NCBI RefSeq assembly: GCF_002727185.1 | Contig: NZ_NIZW01000018.1 | Coordinates: forward strand, 1 to 64,000 | Direction: 5' to 3' | Length of the DNA: 64,000 bases | Source of the DNA: Rhodopirellula bahusiensis | GTDB lineage: Bacteria; Planctomycetota; Planctomycetia; Pirellulales; Pirellulaceae | In this document: positions 23,429 through 33,093 of the stretch, one piece after another | How positions within the stretch are numbered: position 1 is the stretch's first letter | Layout of the letters: every line of letters starts with the position of its first letter | Translations under genes and position numbers: made by a program | The notes under the pieces: generated by a model | What the model saw: only the letters and a program-made list of their open reading frames with translations | Database searches by the model: none | What the model was told of the DNA's origin: nothing

Positions 23429-24622
23429 TCAGATCTCTTCGTCCACAAAAATGATGTGGCGAAAGTAGTGCTGCGATTCGAAACTGGTTCCCAACGCACC
23501 GATCATCAGCCCCAACGACGCGCTGAACGTGGACATCTGAAATCGTTCCATCCAGCCGATTTCTGACGCTGGTTGAGAGAGTGAACTTGCCCACTCAGCG
23601 ATCAAGTTGGGACCGAACAGCAAACTTGCGATCGCCAAGGCCGCCGCCGTAAGTGCCAGCCATGTCACCAACATGCCGGCGAAGACAATTCCGATCGCGG
23701 AAAGGTTGGTGACAACCATTTGCTCGCTCTGGCGGGTGCGGTTTGGGATGATCAACTGTTGACGAAACACGACGTAAGTTGTCGTGCCGACCCAAGACAA
23801 CAGGACCAGAACGGATGTGCTGAAATTATTTTGTGACAACGCCAAGTCCCACGACTCCGCCGTCAAAAGCAGGACGACCAAGGTGGAAACAGCCGCCAAA
23901 GTCAAACCGCTCAACCGTCGTGGAAACTCCCACGGCCGGGCCGCCCCGATGGCCTGCCATATTTCGCGAGCGTTGATCACTGCCGATCGAAGCATGAAGC
24001 CAAGCGATGTGGTCGGGTTGCCAGTTTGCTCCTCCAGACGCTGGTCGGCAATTTCCTTCAGTGCCGCATTGTGTCTTTCGACCTGCGATTCCGTCAGTTC
24101 CTCCATCGCATCCAGTTGTTCCGCCGACGTTGGATGAAACAGCAGGTTGTTCGGACTCGAATCCCGAGCAAGGCCCAACAAATGGGCAACAGCATGCAGC
24201 ATCAGGCGACTCAACCGTTTCGCGATGGTAGCAATTCGTTCTTCTGATTCCGCGGCACGACCGATCGCTCGCGGGTCGATCAAGGACAGCGAAAAGACGG
24301 CAGAATCCAACGGTCGACTCAAAGCCGCGAAACAGTGATGCGAATAGTGGCTCTCGAGTTCGGCTGCCGTGATCGCGAAAGCGAAATCCCAATGCTGCTC
24401 GTCCCGTTCCTCTAGCGCCTGTTGCAACAGTGCACTGGGCGCCGTCCGGTTCGACGCAACCGCTTCGGGTCTTCGGGACGAAGTGATCTCCCATCGGAAA
24501 TCTGGAAATCGTGACGTCACAAATTCGCGAAACTGCCCCAGCGCACGTCGGACCGCTGCTTCGTCGACTTCATCCAGTGATCCCGCCACAATCACACCAA
24601 TTTCAACCAGGCGATCGCTCAC
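23429..24622 (-). CDS. membrane protein with degenerate metzincin-like domain
   Basis: The protein has 397 residues from a GTG at 24622, which overlaps the previous stop as GTGA; the much longer open frame upstream runs antisense-like through the SPW gene and is not used. The N-terminal 200 residues recall archaemetzincin-type proteases. At His143-Ala-Val-Ala-His147-Leu-Leu-Gly150 the usual HExxHxxG has lost its catalytic Glu, so a peptidase role is doubtful. The C-terminal half has about four transmembrane segments. It is the last gene of a four-gene overlapping operon. Confidence 0.7.
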   Translation of the reverse strand: MSDRLVEIGVIVAGSLDEVDEAAVRRALGQFREFVTSRFPDFRWEITSSRRPEAVASNRTAPSALLQQALEERDEQHWDFAFAITAAELESHYSHHCFAALSRPLDSAVFSLSLIDPRAIGRAAESEERIATIAKRLSRLMLHAVAHLLGLARDSSPNNLLFHPTSAEQLDAMEELTESQVERHNAALKEIADQRLEEQTGNPTTSLGFMLRSAVINAREIWQAIGAARPWEFPRRLSGLTLAAVSTLVVLLLTAESWDLALSQNNFSTSVLVLLSWVGTTTYVVFRQQLIIPNRTRQSEQMVVTNLSAIGIVFAGMLVTWLALTAAALAIASLLFGPNLIAEWASSLSQPASEIGWMERFQMSTFSASLGLMIGALGTSFESQHYFRHIIFVDEEI

Positions 24623-24975
24623 GGAACCTGTTCGCCCGCCGGGCGTTCGCGCCACACTCGGGGTGGCAACGAAGCTTCGTTCGGGATCAATGCCATCATC
24701 AAAAGAAACACGCCGACGACGATGTGATTCTGATGAGGTGGAGTCGGCGGCACGACCGCAAACCGCCCCCAAACGATCAAGCCGAGCGAGACCAACAAAA
24801 TCAGCAAGTGTGCATGGCGAGTCGGATGCCAATAGGACAATGCCGAGAGCACGCAGATCAGCAGGGCAACGCCGAGGTCGGCCCACAACAAACCTGGGTC
24901 CGCCTGAACGCCAAACACAAACGGGCTCGCCGCCAACCAAACCGCCGTCATGATTTCAATCACTCGTCCCCACAT
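24619..24975 (-). CDS. SPW-repeat membrane protein
   Basis: The protein of 118 residues carries SPW repeats: IMTAVWLAASPFVFGVQADP and, after a helix, LSYWHPTRHAHLLILLVSLG. It has about four transmembrane helices. The function of SPW proteins is unknown. The start overlaps the preceding stop as TGATG and the end overlaps the next start as GTGA, so it is translated as part of one operon. Confidence 0.75.
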   Translation of the reverse strand: MWGRVIEIMTAVWLAASPFVFGVQADPGLLWADLGVALLICVLSALSYWHPTRHAHLLILLVSLGLIVWGRFAVVPPTPPHQNHIVVGVFLLMMALIPNEASLPPRVWRERPAGEQVP

Positions 24976-25610
24976 CAGCGGACCTCCCGTGCAAGAAGCT
25001 GTTCACCTGCCGCGTCCAATCGCTCGTTTCGATTGCCCCACACCGCATCCCATAACAAACGCTTGTCGTGGTGCTCTTTCCAGACAATACGAAGATACGC
25101 CAGTGACACTCGCACTTCGTCCCAGGCCCAATAGACAAGGACCAATGAGATGGCCGCGGTCACCAAGCACAAGAAGCACCACTCACCCACCAGGAACGCT
25201 TGGCAAACAACCAACACCACACTCACAATCCCGAGTGGAATCACATCGATCCCGAACAAGATGACCAGCCAAGGTCGATACTGCCAACGCCGTGTCGACC
25301 CAGCAAATCCGAGGATCGCATCACCGAGATAAGCTAGGACACCAAGAGCAGCGTCGTGGATTCCGAGGATGCCGTACATTGTCTTGGCAGTGTCCGACTT
25401 CAACACGTCATTGCTGCTGTTTCCGAAGACCGGATCGTATGCATTTTCGATCAGGCCCCATTGATACATCGAAAGATGGGCCGAGATCCCAGCGGCAACA
25501 AATGCCAGCAGACAGATCGGAATCCGCTGACTCCAAGCGGAAGGGTTGTGTTTGTAGGGCGGAACGTTTCGGTTCAGGTCGTCCACCGGAATGGTCACGT
25601 TCGACATCAT
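24975..25610 (-). CDS. VKOR-family membrane protein lacking loop cysteines
   Basis: The protein of 211 residues has four or five transmembrane helices and the active-site pair Cys145 and Cys148 (EWCFLCLVTAA), as in vitamin K epoxide reductase homologues that reoxidise DsbA-like partners. The two periplasmic-loop cysteines of typical bacterial VKOR are absent: the loop reads IENAYDPVFGNSSNDVLKSD. It may therefore belong to a divergent subgroup or use another electron relay. The start overlaps the epimerase stop (ATGA at 25610-25607). Confidence 0.8.
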   Translation of the reverse strand: MMSNVTIPVDDLNRNVPPYKHNPSAWSQRIPICLLAFVAAGISAHLSMYQWGLIENAYDPVFGNSSNDVLKSDTAKTMYGILGIHDAALGVLAYLGDAILGFAGSTRRWQYRPWLVILFGIDVIPLGIVSVVLVVCQAFLVGEWCFLCLVTAAISLVLVYWAWDEVRVSLAYLRIVWKEHHDKRLLWDAVWGNRNERLDAAGEQLLAREVR

Positions 25611-26677
25611 TTCAACCCGTTTTTGCGATACCACGAATCGGGATCCGACTTCAGGAGGTTCGTCATACCGGGTAACGAAGTCGACAGACGGTGTTCCGGT
25701 TCCCAACCGAGCAATTCCTTCGCACGCGAAATATCCAGAGCGTAGTGATCGTCGGCCATCTCTATCATGAAGGGTTTGATGAATGCGTCCCCACCTTGAA
25801 CGGCGTCCGTCACCGCAGCACCAACCTTCGCTATCGCGGGCGGCACATAAAGCGTCGCCCATTCATCACCATGCAGTTCATTCCCGATCTGATTCTGGAG
25901 CGACTCATACGAGACCGGATCAGCCTCGCCGATCAGGATCGCGGTCTTCGGCTCAATCGCCTCGCGTCGCTCAACGGTGCGGACAATGGCATCGACGGTG
26001 TCATCCAGGTGCACAACCGATTGACCGGCTTCGCTATCGCCAGGAAAGAAGTGCCCCTGAAAGTCCTTTTCATAGATACGTTTAATTTGCTGCACGATTG
26101 TCGGCTGTTGCCCATAGTCGGTATAGACACCAGCGATTCGCAAGAACACCGACCGAACGTTTGGATGCCCATCGCGAATCAAACGTTCGGTTTCCATTTT
26201 GCTTTGCGGGTATGGCCACTTGGCTTCAAGAGGATCGTCTTCGCTGATGTGATCGCCGACCGCACATGGAGCATGGAGAAGTGTGGTGCTGGTGAAGACA
26301 AACTGTTCGCAATCAAAGTCCTCGAGTTGATTCAAAATCCGATCAGTTCCGTTGATCGTGACTTTCTCATACAGGTCGCTGTCTTTGCCTGAGAAATCAT
26401 AGTAGGCCGCCATATGAATGACGCTGGCGAGCCGGCCACCCGCTAGCTCATGCACTTTCGCCATGGCAGCTCGAACAGAAGCAGAATCGGTCAAGTCGCA
26501 CTGAATGTCGCGAACAAACTCATGCTGTTTGGGCGGTTCAGGCATGCCGACACGGTCGAACCCAAAGACTTGGTATCCAGCATCAGCAAGTCTCAGGCAG
26601 ACCGGGTAACCCAGCATTCCCGTGCTGCCGGTCACGATCACCGCTGGACGCTGACCCGAGGTTGGTTGTTCAGACAT
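25607..26677 (-). CDS. NAD(P)-dependent epimerase/dehydratase (extended SDR)
   Basis: The protein of 356 residues has the Rossmann motif TGSTGMLGYPV near the N-terminus, AAYYDFSG in the loop and WPYPQSKMETERL carrying the catalytic YxxxK. It fits extended SDR sugar-nucleotide epimerases or related dehydratases; the substrate cannot be read from sequence. I chose the ATG at 26677 because GGAG lies 4-5 nt upstream. It is the first gene of an operon with VKOR-like, SPW and metzincin-like membrane proteins. Confidence 0.85.
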   Translation of the reverse strand: MSEQPTSGQRPAVIVTGSTGMLGYPVCLRLADAGYQVFGFDRVGMPEPPKQHEFVRDIQCDLTDSASVRAAMAKVHELAGGRLASVIHMAAYYDFSGKDSDLYEKVTINGTDRILNQLEDFDCEQFVFTSTTLLHAPCAVGDHISEDDPLEAKWPYPQSKMETERLIRDGHPNVRSVFLRIAGVYTDYGQQPTIVQQIKRIYEKDFQGHFFPGDSEAGQSVVHLDDTVDAIVRTVERREAIEPKTAILIGEADPVSYESLQNQIGNELHGDEWATLYVPPAIAKVGAAVTDAVQGGDAFIKPFMIEMADDHYALDISRAKELLGWEPEHRLSTSLPGMTNLLKSDPDSWYRKNGLK

Positions 26678-26895
26678 GATGCTCCTGCCGAGAGAATAGA
26701 CATTATTGACCAAGCGAGTACGCAGGTGTTTTGGGGCATGTGAGCCGTTTGGCGTTGGCCACGGTTCCGCGAACAACCGGGGTTAACGCCCAAACGGCTC
26801 ACGGGACTTAGCCCAATCATTCCTGCTTACAGCAACGGTCGAGCAAGCATCATGCCAAAGGTCAGTGGGTGTCGGCTCACAGCGCGCCGTAGAGT

Positions 26896-27954
26896 TCACA
26901 GGGTCCAATAGATCGCCAGGCCGCCGAGGTACACCACCAGCACCGCGAACGAGTCGACTCCCATTCCGAAGATGGTCTTGTCGCGACGTTCCAAGATTCC
27001 CCACAGGTAGATGCCGGTCACCACAATTCCGATCGAGGCCAGAAACGCATCGGAGGGGTTCATCGCATCGAAGATGGCTCCTTCGCGATAGGCCAGATCG
27101 GCCGGCAAAAACAGAGCGATCTCTAAACTGTTGGTGCCCAGGATGTTTGCCGCCGCCATGCTGTAGGCTCCAAACCGGACGGCCGAATACGTCGTGCTGA
27201 CCTCAGGCAGACTGGTCGCCAATGCAACCAGCGTCGCGCCGACAAAACTTTGCCCGACCCCGGTTTGATTCGCGATCGATTCTCCGGTTTTGGCGACGAA
27301 AAAACCGCCCACCAGAACCACGGAGGACGCGGCTAAAAAATATCCGACCAGTTTCTTGGTGGAGACGGACTCAAAGGCCGATTGATGAGCGTCCTTCAAG
27401 TCACGGGCCGACTCAGGCGGCTGGGCGATCTCACCTCGCGGCTGCCATCTCGGGTCACCTTCGTAGCGATAGATCACCCAAATCGAAAGGATGTAAGCTG
27501 AAAACAAGCCAACCGGCCAGAAACCGATTCCGGCAATCGAGACCAACTCTCCCGCCGTCACTGCCGCTGAAGCCAAAGCGACCAGTGAGATCAGCAAGAC
27601 ACCAGCCATCAGCAACGAAGATTGTGGCGAGAACAGAGTCAGCGGACGACCTCGCAACACGGCAACGTCAATCATCGCCAGAACGGCGATTTGCATCACC
27701 ACCCCGCCTAACAGGTTTGCCCCCGCAAGTTGCGCCGCACCGGACCAAGACGCCGTGATCGTGGTTGCCAGCTCTGGAAGGCTGGTCGCACCGCCCAACA
27801 ACAACGCTCCGGCGAACGCTTTTCCCAGTCCAGTTCGATCGGCGAATAAATCGACGTACTGACTGAGCTTCGTGCCGGCGAACCAGACCAGGGTTGCACC
27901 GATCGCGAAGACTACGATGTTGATCGGCAACGAAAGTTCATTCAACATAGGCAT
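26896..27954 (-). CDS. sodium:calcium antiporter of the CaCA family (YrbG-like)
   Basis: The protein of 352 residues consists of two inverted halves of about five helices each. The alpha repeats are ALLLGGATSLPELATTITAS with GANLLGGVVMQ, and GATLVALATSLPEVSTTYSA with AANILGTNSLE. These Gly/Ser/Thr/Glu-rich motifs bind the ions exchanged. A charged cytoplasmic loop separates the halves at about 190-225. I chose the ATG at 27954; another lies two codons later, and a longer frame reaches 28035. Confidence 0.85.
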   Translation of the reverse strand: MPMLNELSLPINIVVFAIGATLVWFAGTKLSQYVDLFADRTGLGKAFAGALLLGGATSLPELATTITASWSGAAQLAGANLLGGVVMQIAVLAMIDVAVLRGRPLTLFSPQSSLLMAGVLLISLVALASAAVTAGELVSIAGIGFWPVGLFSAYILSIWVIYRYEGDPRWQPRGEIAQPPESARDLKDAHQSAFESVSTKKLVGYFLAASSVVLVGGFFVAKTGESIANQTGVGQSFVGATLVALATSLPEVSTTYSAVRFGAYSMAAANILGTNSLEIALFLPADLAYREGAIFDAMNPSDAFLASIGIVVTGIYLWGILERRDKTIFGMGVDSFAVLVVYLGGLAIYWTL

Positions 27955-28096
27955 GCTTCTGCGTCGAGCAAGTGGCGCGCCGCGTGCGTGGCTGTGTTTG
28001 TGGCAGTACGCTTGTTTGGGCAACGCGTCGTCCACCGCTAAATCAACTTTTGATTGAACCGTTCAATCAGCCAACAACCACGCAGCAAACAATTTC

Positions 28097-28909
28097 ATGA
28101 CGGATTGGTTTCAACAGCAGGGTCCAGTTTTCCAAGCCTTGCTCGCCGGCGGTTTTACTTGGGCACTGACGGCGATGGGCGCGGGTGTCGTGTTCGGGCT
28201 CACGAGCGTGAATCGCAAGTTGTTCGACGCGATGCTCGGGTTCGCAGGCGGAGTGATGTTGGCCGCCAGCTATTGGAGTTTGCTGGCTCCGTCCATCGAA
28301 GCCGCTAGCGAACAAGGGTGGCCAAGCTGGCTCCCCGCGGCCGTTGGCTTTCTATTTGGTGGTGCGTTCTTGTACGGAATGGATCGCAGTCTGCCGCACC
28401 TTCACCGTGGCCTGCCAACCCAATCCGCCGAAGGCCCCAAGACAGCTTGGCAGCGAAGTGTGCTGTTGATCGCCGCGATCACGCTGCACAACATTCCTGA
28501 AGGACTCGCTGTGGGAGTTGCATTTGGCAGTGCCGCCGCCGGCATCGAATCAGCACCGTTGAGCGGAGCGACCGCGTTGGCGATCGGTATTGGACTTCAG
28601 AACATCCCCGAAGGCATCGCTGTCGCGGTACCACTCCGCGGCGAAGGAATGAGTCGCACGAAAGCATGGATGATTGGTCAAGCGTCCGCGATTGTCGAAC
28701 CGATCGCTGCGGTGATCGGAGCCGCGATTGTTGTCTACGCCGCTCCTGTCTTGCCTTTTGCCTTGAGCTTCGCAGCGGGAGCGATGGTTTACGTCGTTGT
28801 GGAAGAGCTCATTCCCGAAACGCACCAGAAGGGCAACGAGGATCTGGCGACGCTGTTCCTAATGCTGGGATTCGCAGTGATGATGGTTCTCGACGTCTCA
28901 CTGGGATAG
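28097..28909 (+). CDS. ZIP-family divalent metal transporter
   Basis: The protein of 270 residues has eight predicted transmembrane helices. The ZIP metal-site motifs are [15 protein letters not shown] in helix IV and [14 protein letters not shown] in helix V, where a Gln replaces the usual His. A His-containing loop (LPHLHRGLP) lies between helices III and IV, and EELIPE follows near the end. It should import zinc, iron or manganese. It is convergent with, and overlaps by 12 bp, the DUF1990 gene. Confidence 0.9.
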   Translation: MTDWFQQQGPVFQALLAGGFTWALTAMGAGVVFGLTSVNRKLFDAMLGFAGGVMLAASYWSLLAPSIEAASEQGWPSWLPAAVGFLFGGAFLYGMDRSLPHLHRGLPTQSAEGPKTAWQRSVLLIAAITLHNIPEGLAVGVAFGSAAAGIESAPLSGATALAIGIGLQNIPEGIAVAVPLRGEGMSRTKAWMIGQASAIVEPIAAVIGAAIVVYAAPVLPFALSFAAGAMVYVVVEELIPETHQKGNEDLATLFLMLGFAVMMVLDVSLG

Positions 28910-29488
28910 TTCGACCGAATCGACTTGTCGCCTCATCGCTTCCGCGGACTGATCTCGAAACTGGTTGAACCTTCGGTGCAGGTAGGGCCAAGCGATCTTC
29001 GCAGCGAAAGTGTTTGGACGAAAGAAAGCGGCGACTTCGTAATCCACTTGGCCATCGCCGTCGATCTCGATTGAAAATTGTTCCTCACCTTGCTCGGGAT
29101 GATCCATCAGAGTCCCAACAGAAAATCCGAAGCGTTGTTGATCCCTATCGCTCTCACTGTGAACGTCAACGATTCGATCAAAAGCCAGTGCCCAAATACC
29201 GAAGATCCGAACACGGATTGCAACGGTGCTCCCGATCGTGATCGACGTGTCGCTCGGGATTGCCTTCGCCCAACCGACGTCGAACTGTCGCCAATGTTCC
29301 AGGGCGTCTTTCGCACGGTTGAAGGTGTCATGCCCCCGCCCCAAGCGAATTCGATGACGGTGGTGCTCATAGCCTTCAGGAAATTCGCCCGTGCTCGCTC
29401 CTACATCCGGGTAATTGAACGGCATTCGCGATCGCTGCGCAATCTTCCGAAGGATCTTGTCGTGGGACGGTTTGGTCAGGCTGAACAA
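28898..29488 (-). CDS. DUF1990-family protein
   Basis: The protein of 196 residues shows the family pattern: [20 protein letters not shown], then [20 protein letters not shown], then WRQFDVGW, with an ending in [18 protein letters not shown]. The function is unknown; members are small SRPBCC-like soluble proteins. Length and start ([14 protein letters not shown]) agree with the family. Confidence 0.85.
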   Translation of the reverse strand: MFSLTKPSHDKILRKIAQRSRMPFNYPDVGASTGEFPEGYEHHRHRIRLGRGHDTFNRAKDALEHWRQFDVGWAKAIPSDTSITIGSTVAIRVRIFGIWALAFDRIVDVHSESDRDQQRFGFSVGTLMDHPEQGEEQFSIEIDGDGQVDYEVAAFFRPNTFAAKIAWPYLHRRFNQFRDQSAEAMRRQVDSVELSQ

Positions 29489-30021
29489 TGGGAACTCAGT
29501 GGCGGAGCAGGTTGCTTTGGATCGCCAATTCGAACTGGTGCCAAGGCGGTGACGTCAGCTTAGCACTTGCGAACTGATCAATGGTTTTTCTTCGCCGTAC
29601 ACCAATGGATCAGCACAGACAATGGATCAGCACAGAACGACGCCTTCTTCGGAGTTCCGCACCTGTTTAAGACACTCCGCTTCCAACCTGCGAACGTCCG
29701 CACTATCCGAGATTGGACTGCGGACGAGATAGCGAGATCGACATCTGATGCACATGCGAAATGTTGAAAGAACACATTGCTTCCGCCGCCCGTGCTCTGC
29801 ATCCGCGGAAGGACTCTTCGTCATGCCGAACAAGTCAGCCTGGCGGCGGATCGCAAAACGAACTGATATGCCCGACACGCTTGGTCGGATCCACTCACTT
29901 CACCCTACATCTGAAGCTCACTTTGGCGATGCCCCAGCCAAAACGCCTTGAATACTCCCCCTCAAGATTCGACCAGTGAAAAGCCTCTCAGGGGATTTCA
30001 AAATGAACCGGTGGGTGAGTC
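29489..30021. other. intergenic stretch with a 17-bp tandem duplication
   Basis: Two near-identical copies of AATGGATCAGCACAGAC lie head to tail at 29604-29637. Otherwise there are only short frames with no family resemblance. The promoter of the histidine kinase gene presumably lies in the right-hand part. Confidence 0.45.
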
Positions 30022-32022
30022 TTGGACCTGCCGATGATAAACGAACCGCTGCATTCGATGACCAGTACCTCTTCTCCCATCTTGTTCCCCATGAAAGCTC
30101 TCCGCGACTACCTCCAGTCCCACGGGGAACTGTTCTTCGATGTGCTGGAGCTTGCCACATGCGGGTTCTACCTGCGGCCATTGAAATCGAACGGAACGAG
30201 TTCGGGTGAAACCGGCCCTCCCCAACCTCCGTTGTTCAGTCAGTTGTGCTTCTCCTCTCTGGGGTTCGAAGCTCCCGACGCGGAGAGCGCCGTTTCGGGT
30301 TGGCTGGATCTCGTTCATCCGGACGATCGTGAAAAATTGGATCGACGCGTTTGGGCGAATGAGCGCAAATCGGATGCGGACGCTGAACCGCTGCAATACC
30401 GACTGCGACGAAACGACGGCACTTACCGCTACACCGAGGAAAGAGGTCGACGGATCACACCGGGTGATCAGCAGGACGCGTTTTGGTTAGGCGTGCTGCA
30501 TGACGTTGACGATCGTCTGCGTTCCAAGCAAGAACTCGAAGCAAGCCACCAGGAGATTCAAACGATTCTCGACACCATTCCAACGCTCGTTTGGATCAAA
30601 GACGAGTCACACCGAATCCTTCGTGTGAATCGCGCCGCCGCCGATGCGTCCGGAATGTCCGCCGATCAAATCGAGGGCAAACTCACTAGCGAAGTCTACC
30701 CCAAGCAAGGCGAACGTTTTCAAGCGTCCGATCGACAATTGATGCAGGGCACCCAGCCTGTCCGTCGCATCCCAGAGACGCTGGAGAACAAGAACGGCGA
30801 AAACTTTAAGATGCTGATCGACAAGTACTCGATGCCATCGCTTCACGCGGAAGACAAACGCATCTTGGTCGTCGGCACCGACATCACGGAAATCGAACAA
30901 ACTCAATACGCTCTCGCTCGACAAGAGGCTCAGTTTCGGAACCTCTTCGAACGAAGCCCCATGGGCAGCGTGCTGATTGATTCTGCACACCAGCTTCAAC
31001 TGATCAATTCGCGAATTGAGGCGATGTATCAATTGAAGCCGACTCAAGATCGTCCGACGCGATTGACCGATTTGGTTCCACCGGAATTCCACGATCGGCT
31101 GACTCCTCCGCGAGATCGCTTCTCTCGTGAAGCGGCGGCGAACACGCAATTCGAGTTTGAGACTGTGCGTGCGGACGGAACCGCCATGCGAATCAACTTG
31201 GTCACGGCGGCGATCGAAATTGAAAATCAACCCATGACCCTAGCAACGTTCACTGACATCACCGAACGCCATCGCGTTTCAATGGAACTGCAGAGCAAAC
31301 AAGAAGAACTAGAACGCAGCAACGAAGATTTGGACCGGTTTGCCTACATCGCATCGCACGATCTGAAAGCTCCGTTAAGAGGCATCATGCACTTGACCGA
31401 GTGGATCGATGAAGACATGCCTCGCCAAGTCGGCCAAGACGTGCGTGAGCATTTGAAGATGCTTCAAACGCAAGTCGGCCGAATGGACATGTTGTTGAAT
31501 GACCTGTTGGCCTACGCTCGAGTGACCCGTCAGACGGAGACCGTGGAGTGGGTCGACCTGAACATCGCACTGCCAGAAATCTTCGCCTTCATGTCTCCTC
31601 CGGCAACGATGAAATTGGTGGTTCCCGAGAAACTTCCAGGCTTGTCGACCGCTCGCGGACCGCTGGAACAGATCTTTCGAAACCTGTTTGGCAATTCCAT
31701 CAAACACGCCGCGAACAGTCGGCAAATCTCCGTCACCGCGAAAATCTCTAGCGACGAGTACCAATTCACCGTCCGTGACTTCGGGCCGGGAATCCCGGAG
31801 GGATCTCAGGAACGCATCTTCGGAATGTTCCAAACGCTCGAGAGCGGAAAAGACCGGCGGGGTACCGGCATGGGACTGCACCTGGTCAAACGTTTGGTTC
31901 AGGTCCAAGGGTGTGACGCATGGGCGGAATCGAAACCTGGCGAAGGAGCCGCGTTCCACTTCACATGGCCACGCGAAAATGCGGCGGCTGCGATCATGAC
32001 CCAACCGGCTTACGCAGGCTGA
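30022..32022 (+). CDS. multi-PAS sensor histidine kinase
   Basis: The protein of 666 residues has no transmembrane helix and is probably cytoplasmic. It has three PAS-type segments (about 70-175, 176-290 beginning ILDTIPTLVWIKDESHRILR, and 305-425). A HisKA domain follows with phospho-acceptor His446 in FAYIASHDLKAPLRGI, then an HATPase domain with FRNLFGNSIKHA (N box), DFGPGIPE, and GTGMGLHLVK (from 614). No response regulator gene adjoins, so it is an orphan kinase. The start is uncertain by several in-frame ATGs. Confidence 0.9.
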   Translation: MDLPMINEPLHSMTSTSSPILFPMKALRDYLQSHGELFFDVLELATCGFYLRPLKSNGTSSGETGPPQPPLFSQLCFSSLGFEAPDAESAVSGWLDLVHPDDREKLDRRVWANERKSDADAEPLQYRLRRNDGTYRYTEERGRRITPGDQQDAFWLGVLHDVDDRLRSKQELEASHQEIQTILDTIPTLVWIKDESHRILRVNRAAADASGMSADQIEGKLTSEVYPKQGERFQASDRQLMQGTQPVRRIPETLENKNGENFKMLIDKYSMPSLHAEDKRILVVGTDITEIEQTQYALARQEAQFRNLFERSPMGSVLIDSAHQLQLINSRIEAMYQLKPTQDRPTRLTDLVPPEFHDRLTPPRDRFSREAAANTQFEFETVRADGTAMRINLVTAAIEIENQPMTLATFTDITERHRVSMELQSKQEELERSNEDLDRFAYIASHDLKAPLRGIMHLTEWIDEDMPRQVGQDVREHLKMLQTQVGRMDMLLNDLLAYARVTRQTETVEWVDLNIALPEIFAFMSPPATMKLVVPEKLPGLSTARGPLEQIFRNLFGNSIKHAANSRQISVTAKISSDEYQFTVRDFGPGIPEGSQERIFGMFQTLESGKDRRGTGMGLHLVKRLVQVQGCDAWAESKPGEGAAFHFTWPRENAAAAIMTQPAYAG

Positions 32023-32037
32023 GCGGACTTTCCGCTG

Positions 32038-33087
32038 TTACGCCTGTCGAGCCAACTTCAGGATCAGTTGCTCGAGCAAAAATCGGTCGCGACCTTCGGC
32101 GCTGTGCGTACCTTTGAGCCGCAAATCCGCATCCAGCAACCAAGGCAGCAATTGCTTGGCTCGTTCACGACCAATCGACTGCAGTTGCTTTTTCGCGGAT
32201 TGGATCTCAAACCCACGACGGATTCCGCCGGCTGCCAAAGCATCCTCGAACTGCCAAGGCCGTCCACTGCGTTCTCGGAATTCAATCGCTGCAGTGGTCA
32301 TTCCAAGGCGTCTCAATGACCATGCGATCTGTGGCAGCAATGCGATCGCTCGTTGTCCGCCGCTGAATAGCTTGTCCAGTTGCCGCAAAGCTTCGGCCGC
32401 GTCGCCCGCCGCGATTGCATCCGTGATCTGCCAGACCGTCTTTCCTTGCCATCCCGCCACGACATCACGGACAAGCGGTTCTTCGATCTTTCCGCCAACA
32501 TCAACATACAACGCCAATTTCGCGATCTCGGTGTCGAGCATTCCGATCTCTTCGCCCAACATTTCGACCAACGCATCCGCGGCAGCCGCGGCAAGTTGTG
32601 TCTTGTGACGCCCAGCAACAAACGTGGTCAAGAATTTCCGCCGCGATGCTGCGGTGATTCCGAGCTTGGCATCAGTGGCACTGGTGCAAGCAACCAGCAA
32701 GTGCGATTTGTCGACCGCCTTGTACACACGAGTGTTGCTGGCCAGCGATTCCAATTCCAGAATCAACCGTGTCGCGTCACCGGGGGCGGAAACGTACTTT
32801 TCAATTTCTGTTCGATGATTCGACAGAAATTTGTCGGCCGAACGAACAACCAGCGTCCGTTTGTCACCGCCATCGAAATCGAACAGCGATGCGGTCGCTA
32901 GATCGTCGCGAAGATCGGACCATTTGCAGACTTCGCCGTCGACTTGCGTCCACTCGCTCTCGCCGACGATCGCATCGATCGCCCATTTCCGCAGCGTGCT
33001 GTCGACACCGTAGACAACGCCGATGCAATTTCCCGCCTGAGTGGATTCGGGCGAGGAAAGGTATTCAAAGGCGTTGAATCGTGGCAT
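32038..33087 (-). CDS. holA: DNA polymerase III delta subunit
   Basis: The protein of 349 residues resembles HolA, the clamp-loader subunit that opens the beta clamp. It has an N-terminal AAA+-like domain (GVVYGVDSTLRKWAIDAI), a middle domain, and a C-terminal collar domain with TVWQITDAIAAGDAAEALRQ then LDKLFSGGQRAIALLPQIAW, typical of the family. It begins 6 bp after the end of the pilus-type gene cluster, suggesting readthrough transcription with it. Confidence 0.85.
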   Translation of the reverse strand: MPRFNAFEYLSSPESTQAGNCIGVVYGVDSTLRKWAIDAIVGESEWTQVDGEVCKWSDLRDDLATASLFDFDGGDKRTLVVRSADKFLSNHRTEIEKYVSAPGDATRLILELESLASNTRVYKAVDKSHLLVACTSATDAKLGITAASRRKFLTTFVAGRHKTQLAAAAADALVEMLGEEIGMLDTEIAKLALYVDVGGKIEEPLVRDVVAGWQGKTVWQITDAIAAGDAAEALRQLDKLFSGGQRAIALLPQIAWSLRRLGMTTAAIEFRERSGRPWQFEDALAAGGIRRGFEIQSAKKQLQSIGRERAKQLLPWLLDADLRLKGTHSAEGRDRFLLEQLILKLARQA

Positions 33088-33093
33088 TCGCTA

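Noticed and set aside
24623-24940. N-terminal extension of the metzincin-like ORF
   Set aside because: The extension runs in another frame through the SPW-repeat gene. The GTGA overlap at 24622 gives a natural start, and no domain is visible in the extension.
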